Part shown: positions 1-6,776 of the stretch, piece after piece
How positions within the stretch are numbered: position 1 is the first letter of the stretch
Layout of the letters: each line of letters opens with the position of its first letter
Assembly: GCA_050486105.1 (NCBI GenBank)
Contig: JBJHCR010000272.1
Location: forward strand, 1-8,898
Origin: JAEXNA01 sp050486105
GTDB lineage: Bacteria; Vulcanimicrobiota; Xenobia; Xenobiales; JADMJV01
DNA length: 8,898 bases
Reading direction: 5' to 3'
Program-made: the position numbers and the translations under genes
The notes under the pieces: generated by a model
Databases searched by the model: none
What the model saw: the letters and a program-made list of their open reading frames with translations, nothing else
Told to the model about the DNA's origin: nothing

Positions 1-1048
1 CGGCCACCCCTACCAATTGGGCCAAGAAGGGTATTTCGTCTCCTTCTAAGCCCTGGGGAAAGCCCGAGCCGTCCCACTTTTCGTGGTGGTGCAAGATGAT
101 GGGGTGCACCGGCCATTTGGAAGGGGTGAGGTGAGGGTTGAGAGCCTGGGCTCCGTCTTCGGGATGGCTGATCAAAAGCTCGATGTCCTCTTCGGCGACC
201 TCGTCGTCGGCCTGGTCGAAGATGTCGTCGGGCAGGCTCACCTTACCCAAATCGTGGAGGAGACCACCCAGGCGTGCCGTTTTTACCTCATCTTCGCTCA
301 GGTCGAAGGTTCGGGCCAAGCAGCGGGCCAGGTCGGCCACTCTAAGGCTGTGTTGGTAGAGTTCGTCGCTGTACCCTCGAATCATGCGCAAAACCAACTG
401 TAAGAAATCCCGTTCCAGGACGCTGAGTTCGGGGTCCACAAGTTCACCCTGGTACTCCAAAATCAATTCGGCGATCTCTTTTTGGTCGGAGCCTATCGCT
501 CGAGCAAGAGGAGTGATTCCAAAAAAATCGCCCTTATTCACCGGGGTTCGGTTGGCCAGCAAGAAGAGTACCAGCGACGAATCCTTTTTCTCCACGGCCA
601 TGTGAAGAGGGGTTCGACCGTCGAGATCGGCTAATCCCAAATCCGCGCCGTAGCGAGCCAGCAGCTCAACAGCCACCCGATTGCCGTCTTGGAGAGCCAG
701 ATGAAAGGAGGATTGCCCAAACAGATTGGTGGCATTAGGTCGAGCTCCGTTGAGCAAATGGCGCTCAACTTCAGGCAAGTTGCTCTCCAAGACTGCTGCG
801 TGAAGCCTGGTGTTGCCGAAGCGGTCGGCCGCAAGGGTCGACAACCGCACCACCAAATTCACCTCTTCTTGGTATTGATCCAGGAGATCGCTGAGTTCTG
901 CAGTCAAGGCCTGGTTTGGCCCATCGAGCTTGAATCCCCGCTCAAGCAAGGTCAAACGAATCTTGATTTTCTCAAGTTCGTCTAGGAAGTCAAGGAAGCG
1001 ACCCTCCTCGCAAAGGGCCCTCAAGTCAGAGATTTGGAGAACACTCAT
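1..1048 (-). CDS. Ankyrin-repeat/HD-GYP fusion protein, probable c-di-GMP phosphodiesterase (C-terminus beyond window)
   Basis: The reading frame is open from ATG 1048 to the left edge, giving 349 residues with no stop, so the 3' end is missing. Residues 1-75 are helical and acidic. Residues about 77-205 form four ankyrin repeats (for example DGRTPLHMAV at 144-153). The HD-GYP domain starts near 222, with QHSLRVADLA (H233), LLHDLGK (H265-D266, K269), HPEDG (H295) and HHEKWDGSGFPQGL (H321-H322). The signature is GFP rather than GYP, a tolerated variant. HD-GYP proteins hydrolyse c-di-GMP at a two- or three-iron site. The last metal-ligand Asp would lie outside the window. No membrane segment or receiver domain is visible, so ankyrin repeats replace the usual input domain. 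An in-frame TAG lies eight codons upstream of the ATG, so this is the first ATG in the open frame. No clear Shine-Dalgarno precedes it. The family call is firm; activity is inferred. Confidence 0.9.
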   Translation of the reverse strand, partial: MSVLQISDLRALCEEGRFLDFLDELEKIKIRLTLLERGFKLDGPNQALTAELSDLLDQYQEEVNLVVRLSTLAADRFGNTRLHAAVLESNLPEVERHLLNGARPNATNLFGQSSFHLALQDGNRVAVELLARYGADLGLADLDGRTPLHMAVEKKDSSLVLFLLANRTPVNKGDFFGITPLARAIGSDQKEIAELILEYQGELVDPELSVLERDFLQLVLRMIRGYSDELYQHSLRVADLARCLARTFDLSEDEVKTARLGGLLHDLGKVSLPDDIFDQADDEVAEEDIELLISHPEDGAQALNPHLTPSKWPVHPIILHHHEKWDGSGFPQGLEGDEIPFLAQLVGVA

Positions 1049-1073
1049 GAGCCTGGGCTTCGAAGAGCGCTAA

Positions 1074-1097
1074 GGTCGGACCTCCAGAGGTCCGACC
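1074..1097. repeat. Perfect 10-bp inverted repeat with 4-base loop
   Basis: GGTCGGACCT (1074-1083) and AGGTCCGACC (1088-1097) are separated by CCAG and can form a strong hairpin in RNA of either strand. It sits 26-49 bases upstream of the ankyrin/HD-GYP start. No T-run follows on the minus strand, so it is not a typical intrinsic terminator. Its right arm overlaps the end of the 164-bp inverted-repeat unit at 1086-1249. It could be an operator, an untranslated-leader hairpin or part of a repeat element. Confidence 0.6.
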
Positions 1098-1249
1098 GGA
1101 ATCCTGGACCGAGCATGGCGAAGGACATTTTGGACAGGCGGACTTGGATGCTTTTGTGTAATATTGGGAATATTTGGCAACAAGCAGACGAGTTCGCATG
1201 TTCAATAATGGACGAGCTAGGCGACGGGAGGGTTTCCGGTCGGACCTCT
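1086..1249. repeat. 164-bp unit with perfect 16-bp terminal inverted repeats (MITE-like candidate)
   Basis: AGAGGTCCGACCGGAA at 1086-1101 is repeated as the exact reverse complement at 1234-1249. The 132 bases between have no coding signal and are locally AT-rich (AATATTGGGAATATT at 1160-1174). One end lies within the stop codon of the DUF5685 gene (1248-1250). No matching target-site duplication is visible on the flanks (CCTCC on the left, ACGAC on the right), which weakens a mobile-element reading. The unit fills nearly all of the gap between two same-strand genes, so it may also carry the promoter or a regulatory leader of the ankyrin/HD-GYP gene. Confidence 0.5.
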
Positions 1250-2735
1250 ACGACAGGTTGACTAAGGTTCCCAATTCTCCGGGATCGAGAAACCAGCCTT
1301 CACAAGCGGGGCATTCATCGACGGTGACCCCTTTGCGGCGGACCAGGTCCAAGGTTTCACCGTCCACCGGGCAACATCTTTGCCCCTGGGGGATGGAAGC
1401 GGGCTTGGCGTTTCTGGGAAAGACGATGAAATCTGCGTGTTGGGGGTCTCGTTTGATTTCATCAAGATGCTCAGGATCCAACCAGACCCCTCCGCAGTCT
1501 GAGCAATGAAAGAGCCCACCTTGACCCAAAGCATGCCTACCCATGGATGATTTTGAACATCCCGGGCATTTGGCGACTCCATTGAAGAGCGGTGGGAGAT
1601 CTTCTCGAAGTGGAGGGGGTGGGGAAAAGGGAGTGACCTGCTTGGGTTGTTCCACGATGGAGGGAGGACGCTTTCGGTTAGCTTCTTCGGCTCGCTCGGC
1701 GGCCAACTGATTCTCGCGCTGTTTCACTTGATTCTGCCAGCAGCACCAGTCTCCAAGTTCCCAAAGAAGATCAAAGCACAGACTGCCTCGATAGTAAGCG
1801 GCAAGCTTCTTCCTGCGTCGGATCGTCTTGACTGGATGGGGAAACGGAACTCTTGTGGTCAGGCTAGGGGGAGGGTGGAGTTGTCCAGATAGACCCTCCA
1901 AGCAAGCGCTGAGGCCTTCTCGGAGGTCGGCCTGCTGAGAGGCGAAGGCGTGCTCGGCGAGTTTTTGCCACCGATTCCAAAGGTCATTTCGGACCAAAGC
2001 GGCGAATTCGACAAGTTCGGTCTTTTCGTGATCTACAAGCTTGTGCAACGGATTGAATCGTCCTCGCAGCCGATCCTCTTCGAGATCTTCAAAGCAGTCT
2101 GCAAGATATATGGCGCGGCCAAGGCTATCGCCAAAATTGGCAACATCTTGGAGCTTGACCTTTGGGAAATCTCGATATTCACCGATCCACTCGAAGATGG
2201 TGCGACTCAACCTGGCACTAGGTTCGGCACAATCATTTAGACCGGAAATAAGGTCCTCTTCGATCCATTGACCCTCTGCTTGGGACTGGTCCCGGGCAAG
2301 ATTTTCCACCGCTGATACCGGAAATTGCAACTCTGTGAGAGCTGAGGCCGCCTGTCGGAATGCGCCCTGGGAGGTGTGAAGCAGAGTTCTTGCCACCAAC
2401 GAGTTGTCATCGTCGAGGTCGTCCTTGAGCTTGGCTTGCAGCAGCAGTAGATTTAGGTGCACGAGAATCCGAGTGAGAGTCCCATCCTGCGAGATGGCCA
2501 CCCGTCTCCAGGGAAGGGCTGTGCAGCCGACCAAGGACTCTTCCGATGTCGCCTGAGGAGCACCTAGGGCTTCGAAAATCCCGGCCACGAAGCTCAGGTC
2601 GTGGGTCAGTGATAGGGTGGAGATCCGTCCGTATTCGGACCTAAGACCACAGCACAGTCCGCAGTAGTTGCGACCAAGGGCCGACCGGCTTTCTGGTGAG
2701 AGCTTGTGCTTCACTGGTTTGAGGCGACCGAGCAT
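1248..2735 (-). CDS. DUF5685 family protein with two C-terminal zf-TFIIB zinc ribbons
   Basis: This 495-residue protein begins like DUF5685 members (YCGLCCGLRSEYG, C25 and C28, then C71), a family of unknown function. The helical body carries an Asp cluster, KDDLDDD (104-110). A second helix has D213, D217 and D221 four residues apart, followed by RGRFNPL. The pair resembles the two Asp motifs of squalene/phytoene synthases, which is my inference. A basic patch (RRRKK, 306-310) and a proline-rich linker (about 357-382) lead to two zf-TFIIB ribbons. The first is complete (C390, C393, C411, C414, with CGGVWLD). The second has CPVD (C455, D458) and C475/C478, so Asp replaces one Cys. No signal peptide or membrane segment was seen. 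ATG 2735 has AGGA just upstream and an earlier AAGGA. The gene diverges from the radical SAM gene and precedes the ankyrin/HD-GYP gene on the same strand. The family is fairly sure; the function is unknown. Confidence 0.85.
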   Translation of the reverse strand: MLGRLKPVKHKLSPESRSALGRNYCGLCCGLRSEYGRISTLSLTHDLSFVAGIFEALGAPQATSEESLVGCTALPWRRVAISQDGTLTRILVHLNLLLLQAKLKDDLDDDNSLVARTLLHTSQGAFRQAASALTELQFPVSAVENLARDQSQAEGQWIEEDLISGLNDCAEPSARLSRTIFEWIGEYRDFPKVKLQDVANFGDSLGRAIYLADCFEDLEEDRLRGRFNPLHKLVDHEKTELVEFAALVRNDLWNRWQKLAEHAFASQQADLREGLSACLEGLSGQLHPPPSLTTRVPFPHPVKTIRRRKKLAAYYRGSLCFDLLWELGDWCCWQNQVKQRENQLAAERAEEANRKRPPSIVEQPKQVTPFSPPPPLREDLPPLFNGVAKCPGCSKSSMGRHALGQGGLFHCSDCGGVWLDPEHLDEIKRDPQHADFIVFPRNAKPASIPQGQRCCPVDGETLDLVRRKGVTVDECPACEGWFLDPGELGTLVNLS

Positions 2736-2771
2736 TTTCCTAAAGTCCTTTTTTCGATTTGCTTTTTGGGC

Positions 2772-2800
2772 ATTACAGGGAATTTGCGATGGAGGGTCAC
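2772..2800 (-). promoter_or_regulatory. Candidate promoter of the DUF5685 gene
   Basis: On the minus strand GTGACC (2800-2795) and TGTAAT (2777-2772) are 17 bases apart. They match the sigma-70 consensus at 4 of 6 and 5 of 6 positions. The predicted start near 2765 would leave a leader of about 30 bases containing AAGGA and AGGA before ATG 2735. The call rests only on consensus match and position. Confidence 0.4.
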
Positions 2801-2870
2801 CCCCCCTGCCCTTTTCTGGCTATTGGTCTAACGCGCGCGCTTCAATAGGGGTTAGGTCCGGTGGGTTGGG

Positions 2871-2876
2871 TATACT
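2871..2876 (+). promoter_or_regulatory. Candidate -10 box (TATACT) for the radical SAM gene, possible leaderless start
   Basis: TATACT matches TATAAT at 5 of 6 positions and ends six bases before ATG 2883, so the expected transcription start falls on or next to the start codon. No Shine-Dalgarno sequence precedes this ATG, which fits a leaderless message. No good -35 box is seen at 16-18 bases. AGGTCCG at 2854-2860, a motif repeated elsewhere in the window, lies in the promoter spacer region. Confidence 0.4.
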
Positions 2877-2882
2877 GGCGAT

Positions 2883-4613
2883 ATGGATTGGCGAATCGTT
2901 GAGAAGTCGCAGCAGAGGAGAGCGAAGGAGATCGCTCTTCTGACTCCTTCGGGGGGAGGAGACCTGCATGTCGCTTTGGGCTACCCAAACACCTATCGTG
3001 TAGGTATGTCTCACCTGGGNNNNNNNNNNTTGATCTACGCCTTCTTGAACGAGATTCCGGGCGTAGTTTGTGAGCGATTTTTCTTGCCTGATGCTGATGA
3101 GATGGATTGGTATCAACGGTCTGGAACGCCACTTCTGACTTTCGAGAACCATCGTCCGATCAGCGACTTTGAGGTGGTGGCCTTCACCTGCAACTACGAG
3201 CCGGACTACGTAAATATTCTGCGCGCCCTGGATTTGGCCGGAATACCCCGCTGGCAAATCGACCGGACCGAAAAGCATCCCCTGCTCTTGCTGGGAGGTG
3301 CGGTAACTCTCCTGAACCCGGAGCCCATGGCCGACTTTTTCGATATGGTCTGCGTGGGGGAGGGGGAGCAGATGATGGGACCCATGGTGGAAAGTCTGCG
3401 CCGGACATCAGGGGCCACCAAGATCGAGCGTCTTCAAGACCTTTCAGACACTGTGGGTTTCTACATCCCTAGCTTCTACAATCCACGCTATGAGCACGGA
3501 CGGCTCACTGCCCTGGAGCACTCAGGACTCGTTTCGGCCCAGGTTCGGAAGCACTACCTGGACAGAGAGTTTTTTGCCACTCAGCAAACCCATTCCGTGG
3601 TGATCACGGAAGACACAGAATTTGGCCGATCGTTTCTCATCGAGGTCTCGCGGGGCTGTCCTTACATCTGTCGCTTTTGTACCGTGGGGTTCTCATATCC
3701 CAAGGTTCGCTGGCGAAGCTTAAAGCATCTTTGGGCAGCCATAGAGAAAGTTCGTCCTTACCACCCCAAGGTGGGGCTGATCTCGGCTACCGTAGGCAAC
3801 CATCCAGAGATCAAAGAGCTTTGCCAGAAGCTGATAGAGGCTGAGTTGGCGGTGGGTTTCAGCTCACTGCGGGCCGACCAGCTGCCCGATGAAATGATTC
3901 GCGCTATGGTGCTGAGCGGCTCCCGCTCCATGACCCTAGCGCCGGAAACCGGCTCTGAAGCTCTCAGGCGCTCCATCAATAAGCGTTTCTCGGACCAGTG
4001 CTACTTTGATGCTGCTGAACGCGCCTTCCGTCTGGGCATAGAGAACTTGAAGATGTATAGCATGGTGGGCTTGCCAAACGAGACCGAACAGGACGTCGAG
4101 GCTCTGGTTCATCTGGCTCTCAAGACCCGGGCCTTGCAGAGGAAGGTCGGCAATCCTGGTGCTCGGATCACTTTAGGGATGGGGCTTTTCGTCCCGAAGC
4201 CCCTAACTCCGTACCAATGGGAGCCCCAACTTGGGATCAAGGAGGCCAAGAAACGGATGCAGACTGTCAAAAAAGCTCTGGCTCGAGAGGGTGGGATCCG
4301 GGTTACGGCCGAGAGTCCCAAGATTGCGACCATTGAGGGCCTCCTGGCCCGTGGGGACCGGAGGATGGCTAGGGTCTTGGAGATGGTCTACCTTGACCCT
4401 AGTTTCCATGCCTACAGTGCAGCCCTGAATCGCCTGGGACTGAGCTGGGCCGAAGAAAATTATCGTCAGCGAGATGACTCCGAGGTGCTCCCCTGGCAAC
4501 ACATCGAGGCCTCTTGGTCCACTCCGCGACTTCTTAAGGACGCGGAGCGAGCTCGCTACGAGAAGGATCGTGATCGGGGAATCCTCTCCGTTCCTCCGCT
4601 GAGTCCGGCTTAA
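2883..4613 (+). CDS. B12-binding radical SAM protein, TIGR03960-like
   Basis: The 576-residue product has an N-terminal cobalamin-binding-type domain (about 27-190: YPNTYRVGMSHL, then NPEPMADFFD and VGEGEQM). A radical SAM barrel follows (about 245-480) with SRGCPYICRFC, whose C259, C263 and C266 bind the [4Fe-4S] cluster that cleaves S-adenosylmethionine. FSSLRADQLPDEM and APETGSEALRRSINK are typical of the barrel. The tail EVLPWQHIEASWS (534-546) matches the TIGR03960 C-terminal signature as I recall it. The substrate of this family is not known to me. In many genomes it is fused or adjacent to a DUF2344 protein and ribonuclease G; neither is here. Ten N bases at 3020-3029 hide three residues and the third base of a Gly codon, but the frame continues across. 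ATG 2883 has no ribosome-binding site and may be leaderless. The last 80 bases overlap the convergent gene at 4534-5010. Confidence 0.88.
   Translation: MDWRIVEKSQQRRAKEIALLTPSGGGDLHVALGYPNTYRVGMSHLXXXXLIYAFLNEIPGVVCERFFLPDADEMDWYQRSGTPLLTFENHRPISDFEVVAFTCNYEPDYVNILRALDLAGIPRWQIDRTEKHPLLLLGGAVTLLNPEPMADFFDMVCVGEGEQMMGPMVESLRRTSGATKIERLQDLSDTVGFYIPSFYNPRYEHGRLTALEHSGLVSAQVRKHYLDREFFATQQTHSVVITEDTEFGRSFLIEVSRGCPYICRFCTVGFSYPKVRWRSLKHLWAAIEKVRPYHPKVGLISATVGNHPEIKELCQKLIEAELAVGFSSLRADQLPDEMIRAMVLSGSRSMTLAPETGSEALRRSINKRFSDQCYFDAAERAFRLGIENLKMYSMVGLPNETEQDVEALVHLALKTRALQRKVGNPGARITLGMGLFVPKPLTPYQWEPQLGIKEAKKRMQTVKKALAREGGIRVTAESPKIATIEGLLARGDRRMARVLEMVYLDPSFHAYSAALNRLGLSWAEENYRQRDDSEVLPWQHIEASWSTPRLLKDAERARYEKDRDRGILSVPPLSPA
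3020..3029. other. Assembly gap of ten N bases inside the radical SAM gene
   Basis: The run begins at the third base of a GGN (Gly) codon after GMSHL and covers three further codons. The frame is kept on both sides, so the gap length is right modulo three. Compared from memory with the family, the spacing between this Gly and the next ER motif is one residue long, so the ten bases may be a placeholder rather than a measured length. Confidence 0.95.
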
Positions 4614-5010
4614 CCGGAGGGTCGTCGAGGGTCACCTCGAGCATGTAAGAGCAGTCCCCCTGCTTTGAAGCCACCTGTAAGAGAAACTCACCGCTGTGAG
4701 GAAGGACCAAGTCCAGGCGTTTAATTTTTACACTCTCAGGGAGATCACGCATTAATGAGCGTCCCTGGTCATCAAAGATCAAGAGATACCCATTATCTTC
4801 CAAAGTTGTTAGGTGGGCTCTGAAATGTTGACCCTTTTTGCCTTCTAGATAGTAGGACCTCATTTCCGTCTCGTCTAGGCCTCCCTTCACTGTGGCGCCG
4901 TAGCTGCCCTCAGAGAGAAGAAATAGACGGTCGGTGTCGGACCAAGCTGCTGTCGAGAGCAACAGTACAAGAAGGAGCAGGCTCGTATATTTTCTAGTGG
5001 TGTCGATCAT
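4534..5010 (-). CDS. Small secreted protein with a PPC-like beta-sandwich domain
   Basis: The 158-residue product starts with a Sec signal peptide: basic residues R6-K7, a hydrophobic core TSLLLLVLLLSTAA (9-22), and likely cleavage near 22-24. Residues about 30-130 look like a pre-peptidase C-terminal (PPC)-type domain: YYLEGKKGQHFRAHL, then YLLIFDDQGRSL, then LPHSGEFLLQV and YMLEVTL. This order (G-Q step, D-x-x-G turn, S-G-E-F strand) is typical of that fold, which often mediates binding or secretion. The tail from 131 is proline-rich and charged, and its coding DNA overlaps the end of the radical SAM gene by 80 bp in the opposite direction. Only a weak AAAGAG precedes ATG 5010. No catalytic residues are evident. 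The secreted location is well supported, the fold moderately, the role unknown. Confidence 0.75.
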   Translation of the reverse strand: MIDTTRKYTSLLLLVLLLSTAAWSDTDRLFLLSEGSYGATVKGGLDETEMRSYYLEGKKGQHFRAHLTTLEDNGYLLIFDDQGRSLMRDLPESVKIKRLDLVLPHSGEFLLQVASKQGDCSYMLEVTLDDPPVKPDSAEERRGFPDHDPSRSELAPRP

Positions 5011-5179
5011 GGTTCTCTTTAGTCACTTCTTCGAGCGCTTCTTTTTTCCCGTCGAAGAGGAACAATAGGGGGAGGTTTTTCCCTCATACTCTCTTTCTCT
5101 CATGGAACTTGGAACTTGCCATTCCTGTTAAAGGTTCCCAACTCCACCCTTACCTGGGAGAGAATTTGCCTCGAGAGTT

Positions 5180-5185
5180 GAAGGT
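5180..5185 (+). promoter_or_regulatory. Ribosome-binding site that decides the pgeF start
   Basis: GAAGGT lies seven bases upstream of ATG 5193. The alternative upstream start is TTG 5109, inside a tandem TGGAACT repeat and without a comparable site. Its extra 28 residues have no counterpart in the family, so ATG 5193 is preferred. Confidence 0.55.
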
Positions 5186-5192
5186 CTCAGCC

Positions 5193-6005
5193 ATGAACTG
5201 CCTTCCTTTACAGCATTCAGATTCCGTCAAGTATCTGACTTTTCCCCACATCGAGGTCCGCCACGCTTTCTCTACGAGACAGGGAGGAGTGAGCGAAGGA
5301 GCATATAGCTCCTTGAATCTCGGATACACCGTAGGAGACTGCCCGGACCGCGTCGGGGAGAATCGTCGCCGATTTGCCCGTTGTCTGGGGGTCGACGATC
5401 TCCCCTGGCTCTTGTCTATGGATCACGGAGTAGAAGTGGCCCGAATCGACCAGGTTTCGGCCATTGAGGGACAGCAGAGTGAGGGGCGAAGAATCCCTGC
5501 CGACGCCTGTATGACTTCAAAACGGAATATTCCGTTGTCCGTCACCGTTGCCGATTGCGTTCCGGTAATCTTCTACGACCCCAGGACTCAAGTGGCTGCC
5601 GTGGCCCACGCCGGTTGGCGCGGCACGGTGAACGGCATCGTGGCTAGAACTATTGAGGCCATGGTGCAAGCCTACGGAGCCCAAGCTTGGGATATCAGAG
5701 TAGGCATTGGCCCCTCCATCGGGCCTTCAAGTTTTGAAGTCGGGGCTGAAGTGGCCGCCGAATTCACCAAAGCTTTCCCAGAAAGTACGGTGGTTCGTCC
5801 TCATCCCCATCCCCTTGAGGCGGCCGAAGGAAAAGCCTTCGTGGACCTGTGGCAGGCGAATCGGAGGATGGCACTTTCCGTTGGTGTGCTCGACAGTCAC
5901 ATTCAATGCGCCCAGCGGTGCACGATGAAGGAAGCGGATTTGTTTTTTAGTCATCGCAGAGACCGAGGTAAGACCGGGCGCCTCTTAGCAGCAATCGTTC
6001 TGTAG
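5193..6005 (+). CDS. pgeF: Laccase-domain protein, peptidoglycan editing factor / purine nucleoside phosphorylase (PgeF/YfiH family)
   Basis: From ATG 5193 the product is 270 residues, close to family length. Conserved blocks appear in order: AFSTRQGGVSEGAYSSLNLG, MDHG (H78), TVADCVPV (C122), VAHAGWRG (H139), GIGPSIGPSSFEVG, RCTM (C243) and FFSHRRD near the end. H78, C122 and H139 correspond to the three residues that bind zinc and form the active site in E. coli YfiH. Family members act on purine nucleosides (phosphorolysis and deamination), and E. coli PgeF prevents misincorporation of L-Ser into peptidoglycan precursors. Which of these applies here cannot be told. MDHG replaces the usual QVHG, but the His is kept. 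The protein is cytosolic, with no signal peptide. An alternative TTG start at 5109 would add 28 residues and is less likely. The gene stands alone, divergent from the secreted-protein gene and convergent with the ankyrin gene, 11 bases apart. Confidence 0.92.
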   Translation: MNCLPLQHSDSVKYLTFPHIEVRHAFSTRQGGVSEGAYSSLNLGYTVGDCPDRVGENRRRFARCLGVDDLPWLLSMDHGVEVARIDQVSAIEGQQSEGRRIPADACMTSKRNIPLSVTVADCVPVIFYDPRTQVAAVAHAGWRGTVNGIVARTIEAMVQAYGAQAWDIRVGIGPSIGPSSFEVGAEVAAEFTKAFPESTVVRPHPHPLEAAEGKAFVDLWQANRRMALSVGVLDSHIQCAQRCTMKEADLFFSHRRDRGKTGRLLAAIVL

Positions 6006-6016
6006 GTTGGACCTGT

Positions 6017-6760
6017 TCATTTCTTCTTATTGCTGCTGAGCAGACGGACCACTCCGGCGGAATCTCCTTGCCGATAGTGCTCGGCTACCTGCTGTGCGGA
6101 GCGTCCTCGGCTGTCTTGGAGGTCGGAGTCCGCGCCCCCCTGCAGGAGGGCCTTCACGGTTTCGGCATGCCCCTCCTGAGCGGCCCTATGGAGAGCGGTG
6201 CTGCCGTTGTCAGAGGCGAGATTGGGATTGGCCCCAGCCTTGAGTAGCAACTGGACCGCATCAGTGTGACCCCGCCCAGCGGCCAGGGCCAGGGCGCTTT
6301 CTCGCCGAACCCCTAAAGAATCAAGCTTGGCCCCTTCAGAGATAAGATACTCTAAAGCCTCGGTGTTCCCAGTGCTGGCAGCGTGGTGGAGCGGAGTGTA
6401 ACCCGAAGCATCTCTCTCGTGCAAGCGAGCGGGCTCTGCAGAGATCATTTCCGTCAAGCTCTCCAGGCTTCCCGAGGCGGCAGTGCGGTGTAGAGACGAG
6501 GAGGTGTCCCCTCGGGTCTGATTTCCCGAGGCAGCGGGAGCTTTGCCCCGGGTTTTGCTTGGAGTTGCCGGGCTGTTGGAGTTGCGACTATTGTCTTTGA
6601 TCTGCCGGGCTTCTCCTTTGAGCTGGTGAGCCCTCACCGAAGCCGGAGCGTGGCCTCCCGTAGGGATAGACGGAGGGACTTGAGCCTAGGCTGAGCTGAA
6701 CAACAATACCGACATGGAGCAGATGAGTACGGAAAATTGCATGAGTTTGTTGAGTGGCAT
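6017..6760 (-). pseudogene. Secreted ankyrin-repeat protein gene interrupted by an in-frame amber codon
   Basis: Read from ATG 6760, the frame begins with a good signal peptide: MPLNK, hydrophobic residues 8-21, then FSSA. An in-frame TAG follows at codon 25, and the frame continues AQVPPSIPTGG and on to TGA at 6017. The remainder has a low-complexity Ser/Pro/Thr-rich linker (about 43-87) and four to five ankyrin repeats (about 88-244: GYTPLHHAASTGNTEALEYL, then ESALALAAGRGHTDAVQLLL, then STALHRAAQEGHAETVKALL). Ankyrin repeats bind protein partners; here the signal peptide implies a periplasmic or exported role. GAGGAG ten bases before ATG 6760 supports that start. If the amber is real, only translation from an internal start such as GTG 6637 (206 residues, no well-placed ribosome site) would give product, without the signal peptide. 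A one-base change from CAG (Gln) would explain the stop. Sequencing error cannot be excluded. Confidence 0.75.
6686..6688 (-). other. In-frame amber codon at the signal-peptide cleavage region
   Basis: TAG on the minus strand is codon 25 of the frame starting at 6760, lying between FSSA and AQVPP. Restoring CAG would give SSAQAQ, a classic signal-peptidase I site. TAG also ends the DUF5685, pgeF, response-regulator and kinase-like genes in this window, so it is a true stop in this organism. Confidence 0.85.
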
Positions 6761-6770
6761 CGAACTGTCG

Positions 6771-6776
6771 CTCCTC
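6771..6776 (-). promoter_or_regulatory. Ribosome-binding site GAGGAG for the ankyrin gene
   Basis: GAGGAG stands ten bases upstream of ATG 6760 on the minus strand, one of the best ribosome-binding sites in the window. It supports ATG 6760, rather than GTG 6637, as the original start and therefore supports the amber interpretation. Confidence 0.6.

Noticed and set aside
83..985. Plus-strand open frames opposite the ankyrin/HD-GYP gene.
   Set aside because: They are antisense shadows: no family features, and the minus-strand frame carries clear ankyrin and HD-GYP motifs.
1074..1097. Intrinsic terminator for the DUF5685 gene.
   Set aside because: The hairpin is strong but no run of T follows on the minus strand, and it lies about 150 bases past the stop codon.
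5028..5058. Inverted repeat TCTTCGA/TCGAAGA upstream of the secreted-protein gene.
   Set aside because: Seven-base arms with a 17-base loop are within what chance gives, and no promoter could be tied to it.
5109..5192. A 28-residue N-terminal extension of the PgeF protein from TTG 5109.
   Set aside because: It has a rare start codon, no ribosome-binding site and no family counterpart. ATG 5193 has GAAGGT at good spacing and gives normal length.
6686..6688. Reassignment of TAG to an amino acid in this organism.
   Set aside because: TAG ends four other genes here at the expected family C-terminus, so it acts as a stop codon.
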